Assembly (NCBI GenBank): GCA_950295325.1
Contig: OX485805.1
Span: 310,501 to 374,500 of the forward strand
Origin: Polytrichum commune
Lineage: Eukaryota > Streptophyta > Polytrichopsida > Polytrichales > Polytrichaceae
Direction: 5' to 3'
DNA length: 64,000 bases
Made by a program: the position numbers and the translations under genes
Part shown: piece by piece, positions 11,568 to 20,403 of the stretch
Layout of the letters: every line of letters begins with the position of its first letter
How positions within the stretch are numbered: position 1 is the stretch's first letter
The notes under the pieces: model-generated
Database searches by the model: none
The model's input: the letters and a program-made list of their open reading frames with translations, nothing else
What the model was told of the DNA's origin: nothing

Positions 11568-12587
11568 TGTTGAGACTGAAAAATACAGATGGTGCATACA
11601 AGGTATTTTGGACAGTATGTAGGTGCAAATTCAGTACTACCTGCATACAGTAGAGCAGGGTATGTATATTGTATGAAATTAATAAAATATTGGTTCATGA
11701 CACTTGGCACCATCTGGTTGCACGTAGGTGGCTGGCCATACTAACCAGGCTGATGTCCTGGTCTATACCCTCGTGATATCCGGGTTTAACTATCTATCTA
11801 CACTAGCCAAGAGGGACTGATACCCTCGGGATACCCTGCTGGGTTCCCTTAACTAAAACTGAGTTAAGTACTTATACCCTACTAAGTGTCCAGGGTGTAG
11901 TTAATTAAGTAATACCTTGGACTGCCAGGTATCTACCCTAAGCCTCAGCTGGCTTAGGGCATCGCCAGTGGATCTAGGTAAAGCTCACTGCAAACCAAAA
12001 CCTATCTTTTGACTGACCTAAAATTAGAAACTGAAATTACCATCATTAGAAGCACACCTAAATAAACGTGAGATATTTCTCAAGAAAAAAGAATTGTAAA
12101 AATTTGACGTAGGTGAAATCCCTCATTGAAAACACCACATTTTCAAAATTTAGAGGGAGTGCACCAAATCTTTCTTTAAAATGGAAAGATCCTCCCACAC
12201 TCCCTCCAAATTTCTGAGGGTTTAGGGTTTAGGGTTTAGGGTGTGGGAGGATCTTTCCATTTTAAAGCAAGATTTGGTGCGCTCCCTCTAAATTTTGAAA
12301 ATGTGGTGTTTTCAATGAGGGATTTCACCTACGTCAAATTTTTACAATTCTTTTTTCTTGAGAAATATCTCACGTTTATTTAGGTGTGCTTCTAATGATG
12401 GTAATTTCAGTTTCTAATTTTAGGTCAGTCAAAAGATAGGTTTTGGTTTGCAGTGAGCTTTACCTAGATCCACTGGCGATGCCCTTACACCCTAAGTCCT
12501 CAAATGGTTCACACCTTAAACCTCAAATGGCTAATCTGGTTATACATCAGATTGTTTCTAATTAGTTCTAATACTAATTCTCTAACA
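11568..12587 (-). repeat. Copia 3' LTR (carries a MITE)
   Basis: Begins TGTTGAGACTG and ends TCTCTAACA on the plus strand. Without the 528-bp MITE and its 3-bp duplication it is 489 bp, versus 478 bp for the other LTR. The remaining difference is an 11-bp segment near 11825-11845 and about three substitutions. Confidence 0.95.
11957..12484. mobile_element. Tourist-like (PIF/Harbinger-type) foldback MITE
   Basis: 528 bp with near-perfect inverted arms of 244 bp (11957-12200 and 12241-12484). Termini are GGGCATCGCC and its complement, flanked by TTA on each side (11954-11956, 12485-12487). The same site in the other LTR (about 18880) has a single TTA and no element, which proves the insertion and its duplication. 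The TWA duplication and GGGC terminus fit non-autonomous PIF/Harbinger elements. The 40-nt loop holds three TTTAGGG units (12221-12241). No protein is encoded. Confidence 0.94.
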
Positions 12588-12598
12588 CTCCTCCTCAA
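12588..12598 (-). promoter_or_regulatory. Copia polypurine tract
   Basis: Directly inside the 3' LTR the minus strand reads TTGAGGAGGAG. This is the expected primer site for plus-strand DNA synthesis. Confidence 0.75.
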
Positions 12599-12680
12599 TC
12601 TGATGGATTAGCCTCGTTAAAAACTCTTGCTAAGTAAAACCCAGATTTTGGGAAAAAAACCTTAACTAGAGAAAAGAGTG

Positions 12681-14384
12681 CTAATTACCAGATGAGGTTA
12701 ATTCATGGAGCATTCTAAGTCCAGCTGCATGTACTAGCTTCCTATGTTTATAAGCAAGTAAAGCTTTTGTCAACATGTCAGCAACATTGTTTTCTGACTC
12801 AATCTTTACAATACTCAATTGTTTTTGTTCAATCAGATCTTGAGTGAAACCAAAAATATGTGGGCTAACATGTTTAGTTCTATCAGCTTTTATGAACCCA
12901 GTTGCCATCTGTCGTACACATGTTGAGTTGTCTTCGTATACTACTGTAGGCTGATTCAAAATTCGGAGTTTGCATTGCTGGTCCAGAACTCCTTCCATCG
13001 TCCTTAGCCATACAGTCTCGCGAGCAGCCTCATGAAACGCCAAAAGTTCAGCGTGATTCGTTGATGTGGCCGTGACAGTTTGTTTCGTGGATTTCCACGA
13101 AATAGGAGCACCACATTTTAGAAAAATGTAGCCTGTCTGGGACTTTCCTGCATTCACATCAGTCCTAAACCCAGAATCTGCAAAACCCTTGATTTCTGGT
13201 TGGTCAGATTTGTGATAATATAAGCCAAGGTCAGATGTCCCGCGTAAGTATCTCATCAAATGTTTAATTCCATTCCAATGTCTTTGAGTTGGGGCTTGGC
13301 TATGTCTAGCTAAGATACTGGTTGCGAATGCAATATCAGGTCTAGTATGGGTTGTAAGGTAAGTTAACGCACCAACCGCTGTGAGGTACCCAGTTTTATC
13401 AACTACCTCCTCCTCCTCCTCACGAGGTTGGTAAGGATCATCGTTAGTCTTACTAGGCCCTATCATCGGGGCTGCTAACGGATTTGCCTGATCCATGTTG
13501 AATGATTTGAGGATTTTCTGGGTATAGGTTTGTTGGTGCAACAGGATGCCACCATTAGGTATGTATTGGATCTGTAATCCTAGGCAATAAGAGGTCTGGC
13601 CTAGGTACTTCATATCAAAGTGTTGGGTTAGGATATGTTGGGCATATGTACATAATTCTGGTGTTCCCAATATATTCAGATCATCAACATAAACAGCTAA
13701 AATGACAAAGCCAGCAGGTGTAGTATATGTAAATATACAAGGTAATGTATTATTATGAACAAAACCTTGGGCAATCAGGAAATGACACAAATGATGATAC
13801 CAGGCCCTCCCGGATTGTTTCAGACCATATAAGGCTTTACAGATTCTAAGTCCAGAAAATCTACCAGGTTTTGGGTTAGGGGTAGATTTCAGAAATCCAG
13901 GGGGAGGTTTTAAGTATAATTTTGTGTCTAAATTTCCATGTAAATAGGTTGTTACTACATCCATTAAATATATTTTTAAGGACAATTGGACAGAAAGAGC
14001 TAAAAGGTATCTAAATGATACTGTGTCCATTACAGGTGAATAGGTCTCCTCATAGTCTATACCTGGTCTTTGGGTGAAGCCCTGGGCCACAAGTCTGACT
14101 TTGTATCTAAGGGTATTTCCTTGAGAGTCTAACTTTCTGGTGAAAATCAGCTTATGGCCTATGGGCTGATGTGGTAAATCTGTGGCTAATTCTGCAAAAA
14201 CGCCGTGTTTTCTCAAAGATTCATATTCTGTCTCAATGGCTGCCTTCCAGTTAGGCCAGTCAGTCCTAGTCATAGCCTGATCTAAGGTTTTTGGGTCAGG
14301 TTCGAGTATCGAGTCAATAGACTCGGTTGTATAATGTATTTTAGGTTGTTTATATGGCTGGGATTCGAATAAATGTGGTTCAGG
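12681..14384 (-). CDS. Copia pol, reverse transcriptase and RNase H part
   Basis: From the first Met at 14273 the open frame is 530 codons. It is in the same frame as the upstream gag-integrase part and follows a single TGA (14387-14385). The RT shows HKLIFTRKLD, QGFTQRPGIDYEETYSPV and the catalytic AVYVDDLNILG (YVDD near residue 194). RNase H follows with GFADSGF, SWKSTKQ and THAELLAFHEA, ending in ADMLTKAL. Its function would be copying the element RNA into DNA. Because the frame is unbroken and the domains complete, only the nonsense codon before it separates this from a whole polyprotein. Confidence 0.92.
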   Translation of the reverse strand, partial: PEPHLFESQPYKQPKIHYTTESIDSILEPDPKTLDQAMTRTDWPNWKAAIETEYESLRKHGVFAELATDLPHQPIGHKLIFTRKLDSQGNTLRYKVRLVAQGFTQRPGIDYEETYSPVMDTVSFRYLLALSVQLSLKIYLMDVVTTYLHGNLDTKLYLKPPPGFLKSTPNPKPGRFSGLRICKALYGLKQSGRAWYHHLCHFLIAQGFVHNNTLPCIFTYTTPAGFVILAVYVDDLNILGTPELCTYAQHILTQHFDMKYLGQTSYCLGLQIQYIPNGGILLHQQTYTQKILKSFNMDQANPLAAPMIGPSKTNDDPYQPREEEEEVVDKTGYLTAVGALTYLTTHTRPDIAFATSILARHSQAPTQRHWNGIKHLMRYLRGTSDLGLYYHKSDQPEIKGFADSGFRTDVNAGKSQTGYIFLKCGAPISWKSTKQTVTATSTNHAELLAFHEAARETVWLRTMEGVLDQQCKLRILNQPTVVYEDNSTCVRQMATGFIKADRTKHVSPHIFGFTQDLIEQKQLSIVKIESENNVADMLTKALLAYKHRKLVHAAGLRMLHELTSSGN

Positions 14385-17093
14385 TCATTTTCTAGGTAGG
14401 ATATGGCCTGTCCCGGGTAATGGGTTGCGTATAATCCTAGGTTGGGATGAAAATCCGTCGGGGGTGGATTCGGCCAGTTGACGTAGTTGTAGAAGTTTAA
14501 TAACTTCTTTCTTGGGTAATGAGGTTGGGGGGTCAGGGTTCATGGTTAAGGACTCTGGTGCACCAAAGTTTAGGGTGGTTGGGATTGTAGGTAGGTTTAT
14601 GGTTGGGAATTTGGTTTCAATAAAGCGAGAGTTTGCGAATCTGGCTTTGTAAAGGGTGGTAGTTAACGGGTTTAGGTATCTAATAATCGAAGGTGAGTCG
14701 AACCCGACATAAACACCCTCTTGGCGGTGTGCGCCAATGGTATGTCGATGTGGATCTAGTGTGGGTACCCAGACTTGGCAGCCGAAAACTCGGAGATGGG
14801 AAATATCAGGTGGTCTCCCAGATAGCAGCTCTTGCGGGGTTTGGGTATTTAATAAGGTTGGTCGCAGTTTTAGTAATGATGATGCATGTAACACGGCATG
14901 GCCCCACAGGTTAGAAGGTAATTTGGCATGTAATAGCAGGGGTCTAGCAATTAGTTGGATTTTCTTTACGAATGCCTCAGCTAGCCCGTTTTGTTCATGT
15001 TCATAAGGCACCGAGTAAGTTAATGCTATCCCTGTTGCTGTACAATAGTCCTCAAAAGCATGGGATTTAAATTCCTGGGCATTATCCATGCGTAGATATT
15101 TAATTGGATGTTCAGGGAAATGGTTTCTATAGCGAAGGATGATCGCTAAAAGCCTTGGGAATGCCATATTACAGGTGGGGAGTAGCGCGACCTCAAAATG
15201 ACTTCCGGATGCATCTACTAGCACAAGGTAGTATCGGAAGGTTCCTGATGGTGGGTTAATAGGTCCGCATATATCCCCATGAAGCCTATGAAGGGGTGGA
15301 GGTAATTCAGTTGGCAATTTCCACTTTGAAGGCTTTTTGATGTATTTCCCCTTAATACATGCAACACATTCATGTGTTTTCCCTGAATCTGTTGTTACTA
15401 GGTTATGACCTTTCAGCAAAGGAATCATCCGGCGAAAAATGGTTGTGCCCGGATGTCCTAACCTCTCATGCCATAAATCAGGCTTGGCTTTAGTGTCAAC
15501 AGACACTCCCTGCGCCAGGTTGCGGCGTATTGCTTCAGGGTCTTCAGCCCAAGCAGCCATGCACACCTCTTCCTCATCTATCAGTGAGACGGGGCTTTCA
15601 TTGTCAAGGGAATTTATGACAATCTTATATAGGCCGTCGTCTCCCGCTTTCGCGGTGGCAAGGATCATCAGCCCTTGCCTGAGCTCCAGAACCTCTTCAT
15701 CATTTTCCACCGCAGTAGAAACGTGGATATTCCTGGCCCTCAGATCCCGATAGTTGATCAGGCTCCTCGGGGCGTCTGGGGCGTACATTGCTCTTTCGCA
15801 ATTGAGGGGGAATCCCCCGGGCAATATCACCATTGCCCGGCCCTCCCGAAATCTGATATTTCGGCTTCCGGCCATTGTAACTATCGTACAATGTTGCCAG
15901 GGTTCATCATTTCCTCTGAAATGGAAAAATTTGGAGTTCGTAAGGATAGTATGGGTTGATGCACTATCTAGGAGAGCCTCATTGGGGTTGGATGAGCGCT
16001 TCTCATAGATAGTCATGTAGTTTTCAATGTTGTCGGTATCCGGGGCGGGGTTGGAATGGGGGTTTTCAAAGTTGTAGGCTTGTCTATTCTGGGTTCGGAG
16101 TTGTTGGAGTTCTCTATACATGTTGGTGATATAAGACGGGGCCCTACAATCTTTAGCAAAATGACCCTTACGCCCGCATTTATGACAGTTGCCTTGGAAT
16201 TGCCTAGGGGTAAAGGTCCTAGGTTTAAACTGGTTGGTTCGGGGCCTAGGGGGTTCTCTTCTTACGTGTTCATCTCTTTTGTTATACCCCTTATGCGCAT
16301 CACTCTTGCCATAGGCTCGCGTCTCTCTTGTGGGGTGAGATGGGTAGGATTTTCGATAAGAACCTTTAGGAGGTCTTCTAGAGGCTTCGGCAGCGTGCGC
16401 TTCTACCATGGTGGTAGAATGATCCGGGGCAGCTGCTGTGTTATGTACTTCGCGTGCGGGGCGGGATTCGGCATTCCTCAGCAACAGTTGTTGGTGTTTC
16501 TCCGCCAGCAGCAGGTGTGACATCAGGTTCAAATGTTTCTTGAACTTCATGTTTCGATATTGTTGAGATAATATCGTTGTGGCTGGAGGGAATGTTGACA
16601 AGGTCTTCTCCACCATCTCAGCCTCAGTTACGCGTTGGCCGCACAGTCGGAGTTGCGCCACGATGCGGTGAAGTTCGGAGTTGAATGTGGCGAAGTCGGG
16701 GAAGTCCAAAACGCGTAGATTCGTCCAATCCGTGCGAGCTTGTGGGAGAAAAAGGACTTGCTGATGATCAAAGCGGGCTTGTAATTTGGTCCACAGGTCC
16801 GCTGGATCATCTACCTCCAGATACTGCAGTCGAAGGGATTGGTCCATGTGGCGACGAAGTAGTGCAAGTGCTTGCCATTTGGATACGGCAAGTACCTCGG
16901 GAATAACAGGAGGAACAACATTAGCTTCAGCATCTGGGGTAGAGGGTAAGGATTCTGGTACATCATGTGTGAGAGTTTTAGCTAAGTCTTCGGCACATAA
17001 TACTATTCTGGCGTCATTGATCCATTCCAGAAAGTTGGATCCGTCTGCCCTTAAGGGTGAAAATAAAAGATTCTGAAGTCTAGACTCAGCCAT
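14385..17093 (-). CDS. Copia gag-protease-integrase part of the polyprotein
   Basis: 902 codons from the ATG at 17093. The order is Gag capsid-like region, a basic stretch, a CCHC knuckle CHKCGRKGHFAKDC (about residues 302-315), an aspartic protease motif LLDSASTHTIL (about 374), the pre-integrase HH-CC region with WHERLGHPG, and an integrase core with LHGDICGP, LRMDNAQEF and HEQNGLAEAF. It ends at a TGA in frame with the RT part; TGA at such a place is most simply a CGA to TGA transition. The protease has DSAST where many Copia proteins have DSGA, a variant I believe some plant elements share. Confidence 0.92.
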   Translation of the reverse strand: MAESRLQNLLFSPLRADGSNFLEWINDARIVLCAEDLAKTLTHDVPESLPSTPDAEANVVPPVIPEVLAVSKWQALALLRRHMDQSLRLQYLEVDDPADLWTKLQARFDHQQVLFLPQARTDWTNLRVLDFPDFATFNSELHRIVAQLRLCGQRVTEAEMVEKTLSTFPPATTILSQQYRNMKFKKHLNLMSHLLLAEKHQQLLLRNAESRPAREVHNTAAAPDHSTTMVEAHAAEASRRPPKGSYRKSYPSHPTRETRAYGKSDAHKGYNKRDEHVRREPPRPRTNQFKPRTFTPRQFQGNCHKCGRKGHFAKDCRAPSYITNMYRELQQLRTQNRQAYNFENPHSNPAPDTDNIENYMTIYEKRSSNPNEALLDSASTHTILTNSKFFHFRGNDEPWQHCTIVTMAGSRNIRFREGRAMVILPGGFPLNCERAMYAPDAPRSLINYRDLRARNIHVSTAVENDEEVLELRQGLMILATAKAGDDGLYKIVINSLDNESPVSLIDEEEVCMAAWAEDPEAIRRNLAQGVSVDTKAKPDLWHERLGHPGTTIFRRMIPLLKGHNLVTTDSGKTHECVACIKGKYIKKPSKWKLPTELPPPLHRLHGDICGPINPPSGTFRYYLVLVDASGSHFEVALLPTCNMAFPRLLAIILRYRNHFPEHPIKYLRMDNAQEFKSHAFEDYCTATGIALTYSVPYEHEQNGLAEAFVKKIQLIARPLLLHAKLPSNLWGHAVLHASSLLKLRPTLLNTQTPQELLSGRPPDISHLRVFGCQVWVPTLDPHRHTIGAHRQEGVYVGFDSPSIIRYLNPLTTTLYKARFANSRFIETKFPTINLPTIPTTLNFGAPESLTMNPDPPTSLPKKEVIKLLQLRQLAESTPDGFSSQPRIIRNPLPGTGHILPRK

Positions 17094-17668
17094 ATTTTAT
17101 AACAGTTTGTTCAGCTAATTGGACAGTAGTTAGGTAGCTATGATTGGTACAAACATAATAGAAATATAGTCTTGTAGTTACTGGAAATATAGATGGGGTT
17201 ATTTCTAAGGGCAGAATGGTAACAGGGTGTATACAGAGATGGATATAAATGATACAGGTGTTATGTAACTAAACATAGTATATTTAGACAGTATATAGGT
17301 AGAACAGGGTATATACAGATTTTATTTAGGTAGACAGGAACTATATAAACAGGGTTTGAGCAGACAGATAGTTTTGAGATAAACAGGATATATGTATAGA
17401 TAGAGAAAATAAGCTAGGTAAACGGAAAATATATGAGAAAGGTTAGTGGGTGTAGAAAATTCTTACAGAATTTTGGCAGAGTTTCGGTACATAAACGAGT
17501 ATCCGAAACAGGTTAGTATAAACAGAAAATATACAGATTATATGTATCTTCAACAGATATATATATATATATATATATATGCAAAATATATATATAGGAT
17601 AAAAGAGAGGTTAGTTTCTGAAATAAGATATTTCAGTAAATTAAAACAGAAAGATATATATATATGTA

Positions 17669-17701
<33 letters not shown>

Positions 17702-17889
17702 CAGTTAGTTCAAAATAGGGTATATATATATATGTATATATATAAATGATTAGTACAAAACATAATATATTTATATTTATATTTATATAGAAGTTAGTAT
17801 GGATATATATATATATATATATATGTATAATATATATCACAACAGGTTAGTAAACACAGTTTAACACAAAGTTTAACAGCAAATTTGTA

Positions 17890-17928
<39 letters not shown>

Positions 17929-18504
17929 AAGTCAAAAAACAGAAAATAAACAGAAGTTAGTATTACTGGCAGAAAAGAAACAACGGTATATATATAAAAA
18001 TAAAAGATGGGAGAATAAAACCAGGTAGTAGGATTGGTCAGATGTGTTGTAAAATTTTGAGCAGCATAACAGTCCTATGTTTGATTTTTACGCTGTAAAT
18101 CTGAAAATTTCGGCAGCATAACGTTGCTATAGACAGGGAATAAGATTGTGAACTGGAAATTTGGGCAGTATAACACTTCTGTAGACAGGAAAAAGAGGAG
18201 AGTAAAATCTAGTCTAAAGAAATTTTGACATGATAACGTTTCTGGTTGTATAGAGGTGATCCAAAAAGAATGAAAAGAGATTCTGATCTAGTGAAAATGT
18301 ATCAGAATGTGGATCCTGTGTCTATGTGGTGTCAGACGGATCAAAATGTGCTATATATACATGTGTATAAGAAGTCTACAAGAATTCACTCAGGTGATCG
18401 TTCAGGTCCTCACAAGAGTATCTATCAGAGTATACGTATATACGGAGAGTAGGTGTAGAACTTAGAAGTAGAAAGTATGTAGCCAGGAGCGAGTGTTGAT
18501 AACG
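17094..18504 (-). other. Copia 5' leader with (TA)n tracts and a candidate primer site
   Basis: Non-coding sequence between the 5' LTR and the gag ATG. It holds several (TA)n runs (about 17560-17582, 17655-17700, 17801-17825, 17893-17927). Four loosely repeated segments with GCAGCATAAC-like cores lie near 18055-18245. Next to the LTR the element strand reads TTATCAACACTCGC, a possible primer-binding site; the common TGGTATCAGAGC site is absent. Long AT-only frames here are by-products of the dinucleotide repeats. Confidence 0.7.
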
Positions 18505-18982
18505 TGTTGAGACTGAAAAATACAAATGGTGCATACAAGGTATTTTGGACAGTATGTAGGTGCAAATTCAGTACTACCTGCATACAGTAGAGCAGGGTAT
18601 GTATATTGTATGAAATTAATAAAATATTGGTTCATGACACTTGGCACCATCTGGTTGCACGTAGGTGGCTGGCCATACTAACCAGGCTGATGTCCTGGTC
18701 TATACCCTCGTGATATCCGGGTTTAACTATCTATCTACACTAGCCAAGAGGGACTGATACCCTGCTGGGTTCCCTTAACTAAAACTGAGTTAAGTACTTA
18801 TACCCTACTAAGTGTCCAGGGTGTAGTTAATTAAGTAATACCCTGGACTGCCAGGTATCTACCCTAAGCCTCAGCTGGCTTACACCCTAAGTCCTCAAAT
18901 GGTTCACACCTTAAGCCTCAAATGGCTAATCTGGTTATACATCAGATTGTTTCTAATTAGTTCTAATACTAATTCTCTAACA
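18505..18982 (-). repeat. Copia 5' LTR
   Basis: 478 bp, TGTTGAGACTG to TCTCTAACA on the plus strand. It represents the MITE-free allele of the 3' LTR and is followed by the duplication CAGAA (18983-18987). Confidence 0.95.
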
Positions 18983-19132
18983 CAGAAGATGTGGAGCTTG
19001 GACACCATGGGATGTGCGATGCAGCAACCTGAAGGTACCAAGCAAGCTCGTGTGTCTATTTTTGATTGGATACAAGGATGCACATTATCACCTGAATTTG
19101 ATGACTCTTTCATGACCTCACCATTACAATAG
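18983..19132 (+). pseudogene. EXORDIUM/PHI-1-like pseudogene, part 2
   Basis: Removing the Copia element and one copy of CAGAA joins this piece in frame to the segment ending at 11567. The frame then reads through MWSLDTMGCAMQQPEG and stays open to a TAG at 19130-19132. It is not known whether the last residues are exon or read-through into an intron (a GGTACC follows the Gln-Pro-Glu codons). The length and a single late Cys fit the C-terminus of the family only loosely. Confidence 0.5.
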
Positions 19133-20034
19133 GTAATCTATTGAAAAACGGATTAGATGGCAATGATTCCGCATTGTGAGCAGTGGTAGATTGAGCCCTA
19201 AAAACTGCGTATGGTGTGATATTATTACTGTCATTTGACATGTTCTATGGTGTTAATAGGAGTGTATCACATGTGTACGTATATCCATGCAGTGTCGATT
19301 ATGATATATAATCGGCAGTGACAATTTTGCCCGAGATAGAAGCACTTAGAGTGCAGTATAATAAGACCTCCTCCTCCTATTGATGGATATGTGTTGCCAC
19401 GTCATCGGCAATAGTAGGCGCCCAATGTTTGCTTGGCCATTGTGACCGCGCCTTGGTAAGTTGGACATCTCCTACACCCGTTGGTTGAGCTCCTTGCATC
19501 CATGACTACTTGATTTGAAGGGTGAATTCACCTATTATGGACATTTTGAGCATTTCATTTAGCGTTTGATCATTAAAAAAAAGTGTGAATCACATGACCA
19601 CATTAGCGAAATTTAATGAGCAACATGAAAAGCTTCCTATTTTTGGATTCGAGATTAATATTCTCAGAAAATTTCTTAAAATGGAAGTCATAGATCAAGA
19701 TGACCTATAATGGATTTCTTTGATATATTATTGACATGTGAGACTTGGAAACACACTTTTCCCAATGTCTGGCACTAGAGATTGAACAGTTAAATTTGAA
19801 ACGCACTGGAACTTCTGAAAGTAGAAATAAGGTGTTGAACTCATGTATGTTTCCATAGAATTATTAGATTTTGGTCACAAACAGCGGGCTGCGAATAGTG
19901 AAGCACATTAGGATATAATGTAGCAAAAAAAATTCGTTGGTTGGAGATTAATGTGCTACTGATCAGAGTGCTAATATTTGAATTGCTTGTGGAATGAATG
20001 GAACTATGTAGACCCATGCCCAGCCACAGATGTG
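19133..20034. other. Unannotated spacer
   Basis: AT-rich, short frames only, no recognised feature. Confidence 0.4.
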
Positions 20035-20403
20035 GTCTTACCCATGGACGTTACTAGCAAAAGCATCCAGTGCAAGTACTTCTTCAATGGTGTCAGATTG
20101 CAAGTGTACGCGCCCAATCAGTCGTGCGGCTAGCGATTCCCGTTCAACCGCCAGGTGACAATCACCTTCAATTTTGTGGTCCTGGCTCTTGCTCCCTATG
20201 ATGACCTTGATGACCTTGACTACATCGAGGTTTGGCAAAATGGTGTTCTCATGAGAACTTTGTCCGGGGTGGGAAGCAACCTCAAGGTCACCGCCATTGG
20301 ACTGATTTTGGCGTCAGATTTTACAGAGACAGTCAGTGCAACTTGTAACCCCCGCCTCAGCTGGCTTCATCATGACCTACACAGGTACTGCCAAACTCCC
20401 TAA
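20035..20403 (+). pseudogene. Broken coding fragment with a CUB-like pattern
   Basis: One frame runs from about 20035 to a stop at 20401 with a single internal TAG at 20131. It reads VTITFNFVVLALAPYDD, then LDYIEVWQNG, then LILASDF. Alternating hydrophobic strands followed by DYIEVxxNG and a late SDF resemble a CUB fold (extracellular beta-sandwich). It lies about 0.9 kb beyond the EXORDIUM-like relic on the same strand and could be another exon of that gene or an unrelated relic. The assignment rests on pattern alone. Confidence 0.3.

Larger units (their letters stand above)
11568..18982 (-). mobile_element. Ty1/Copia LTR retrotransposon, 7.4 kb, with 5-bp target duplication
   Basis: The element has two direct LTRs with TG...CA ends. 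CAGAA occurs immediately left (11563-11567) and right (18983-18987), as expected for an integrase-generated duplication. Coding order on the minus strand is Gag, protease, integrase, reverse transcriptase, RNase H, which defines Copia. The polypurine tract GAGGAGGAG adjoins the 3' LTR (11568-12587). The LTRs show about three substitutions plus one 11-bp indel once the MITE is removed, so the insertion is recent. The insertion separates part 1 of the EXORDIUM-like pseudogene from its continuation. Confidence 0.95.

Noticed and set aside
17446..17840. Open frames of 84 and 96 codons on opposite strands
   Set aside because: They translate (TA)n and AT-rich repeats into Tyr-Ile runs in the Copia leader and have no protein character.
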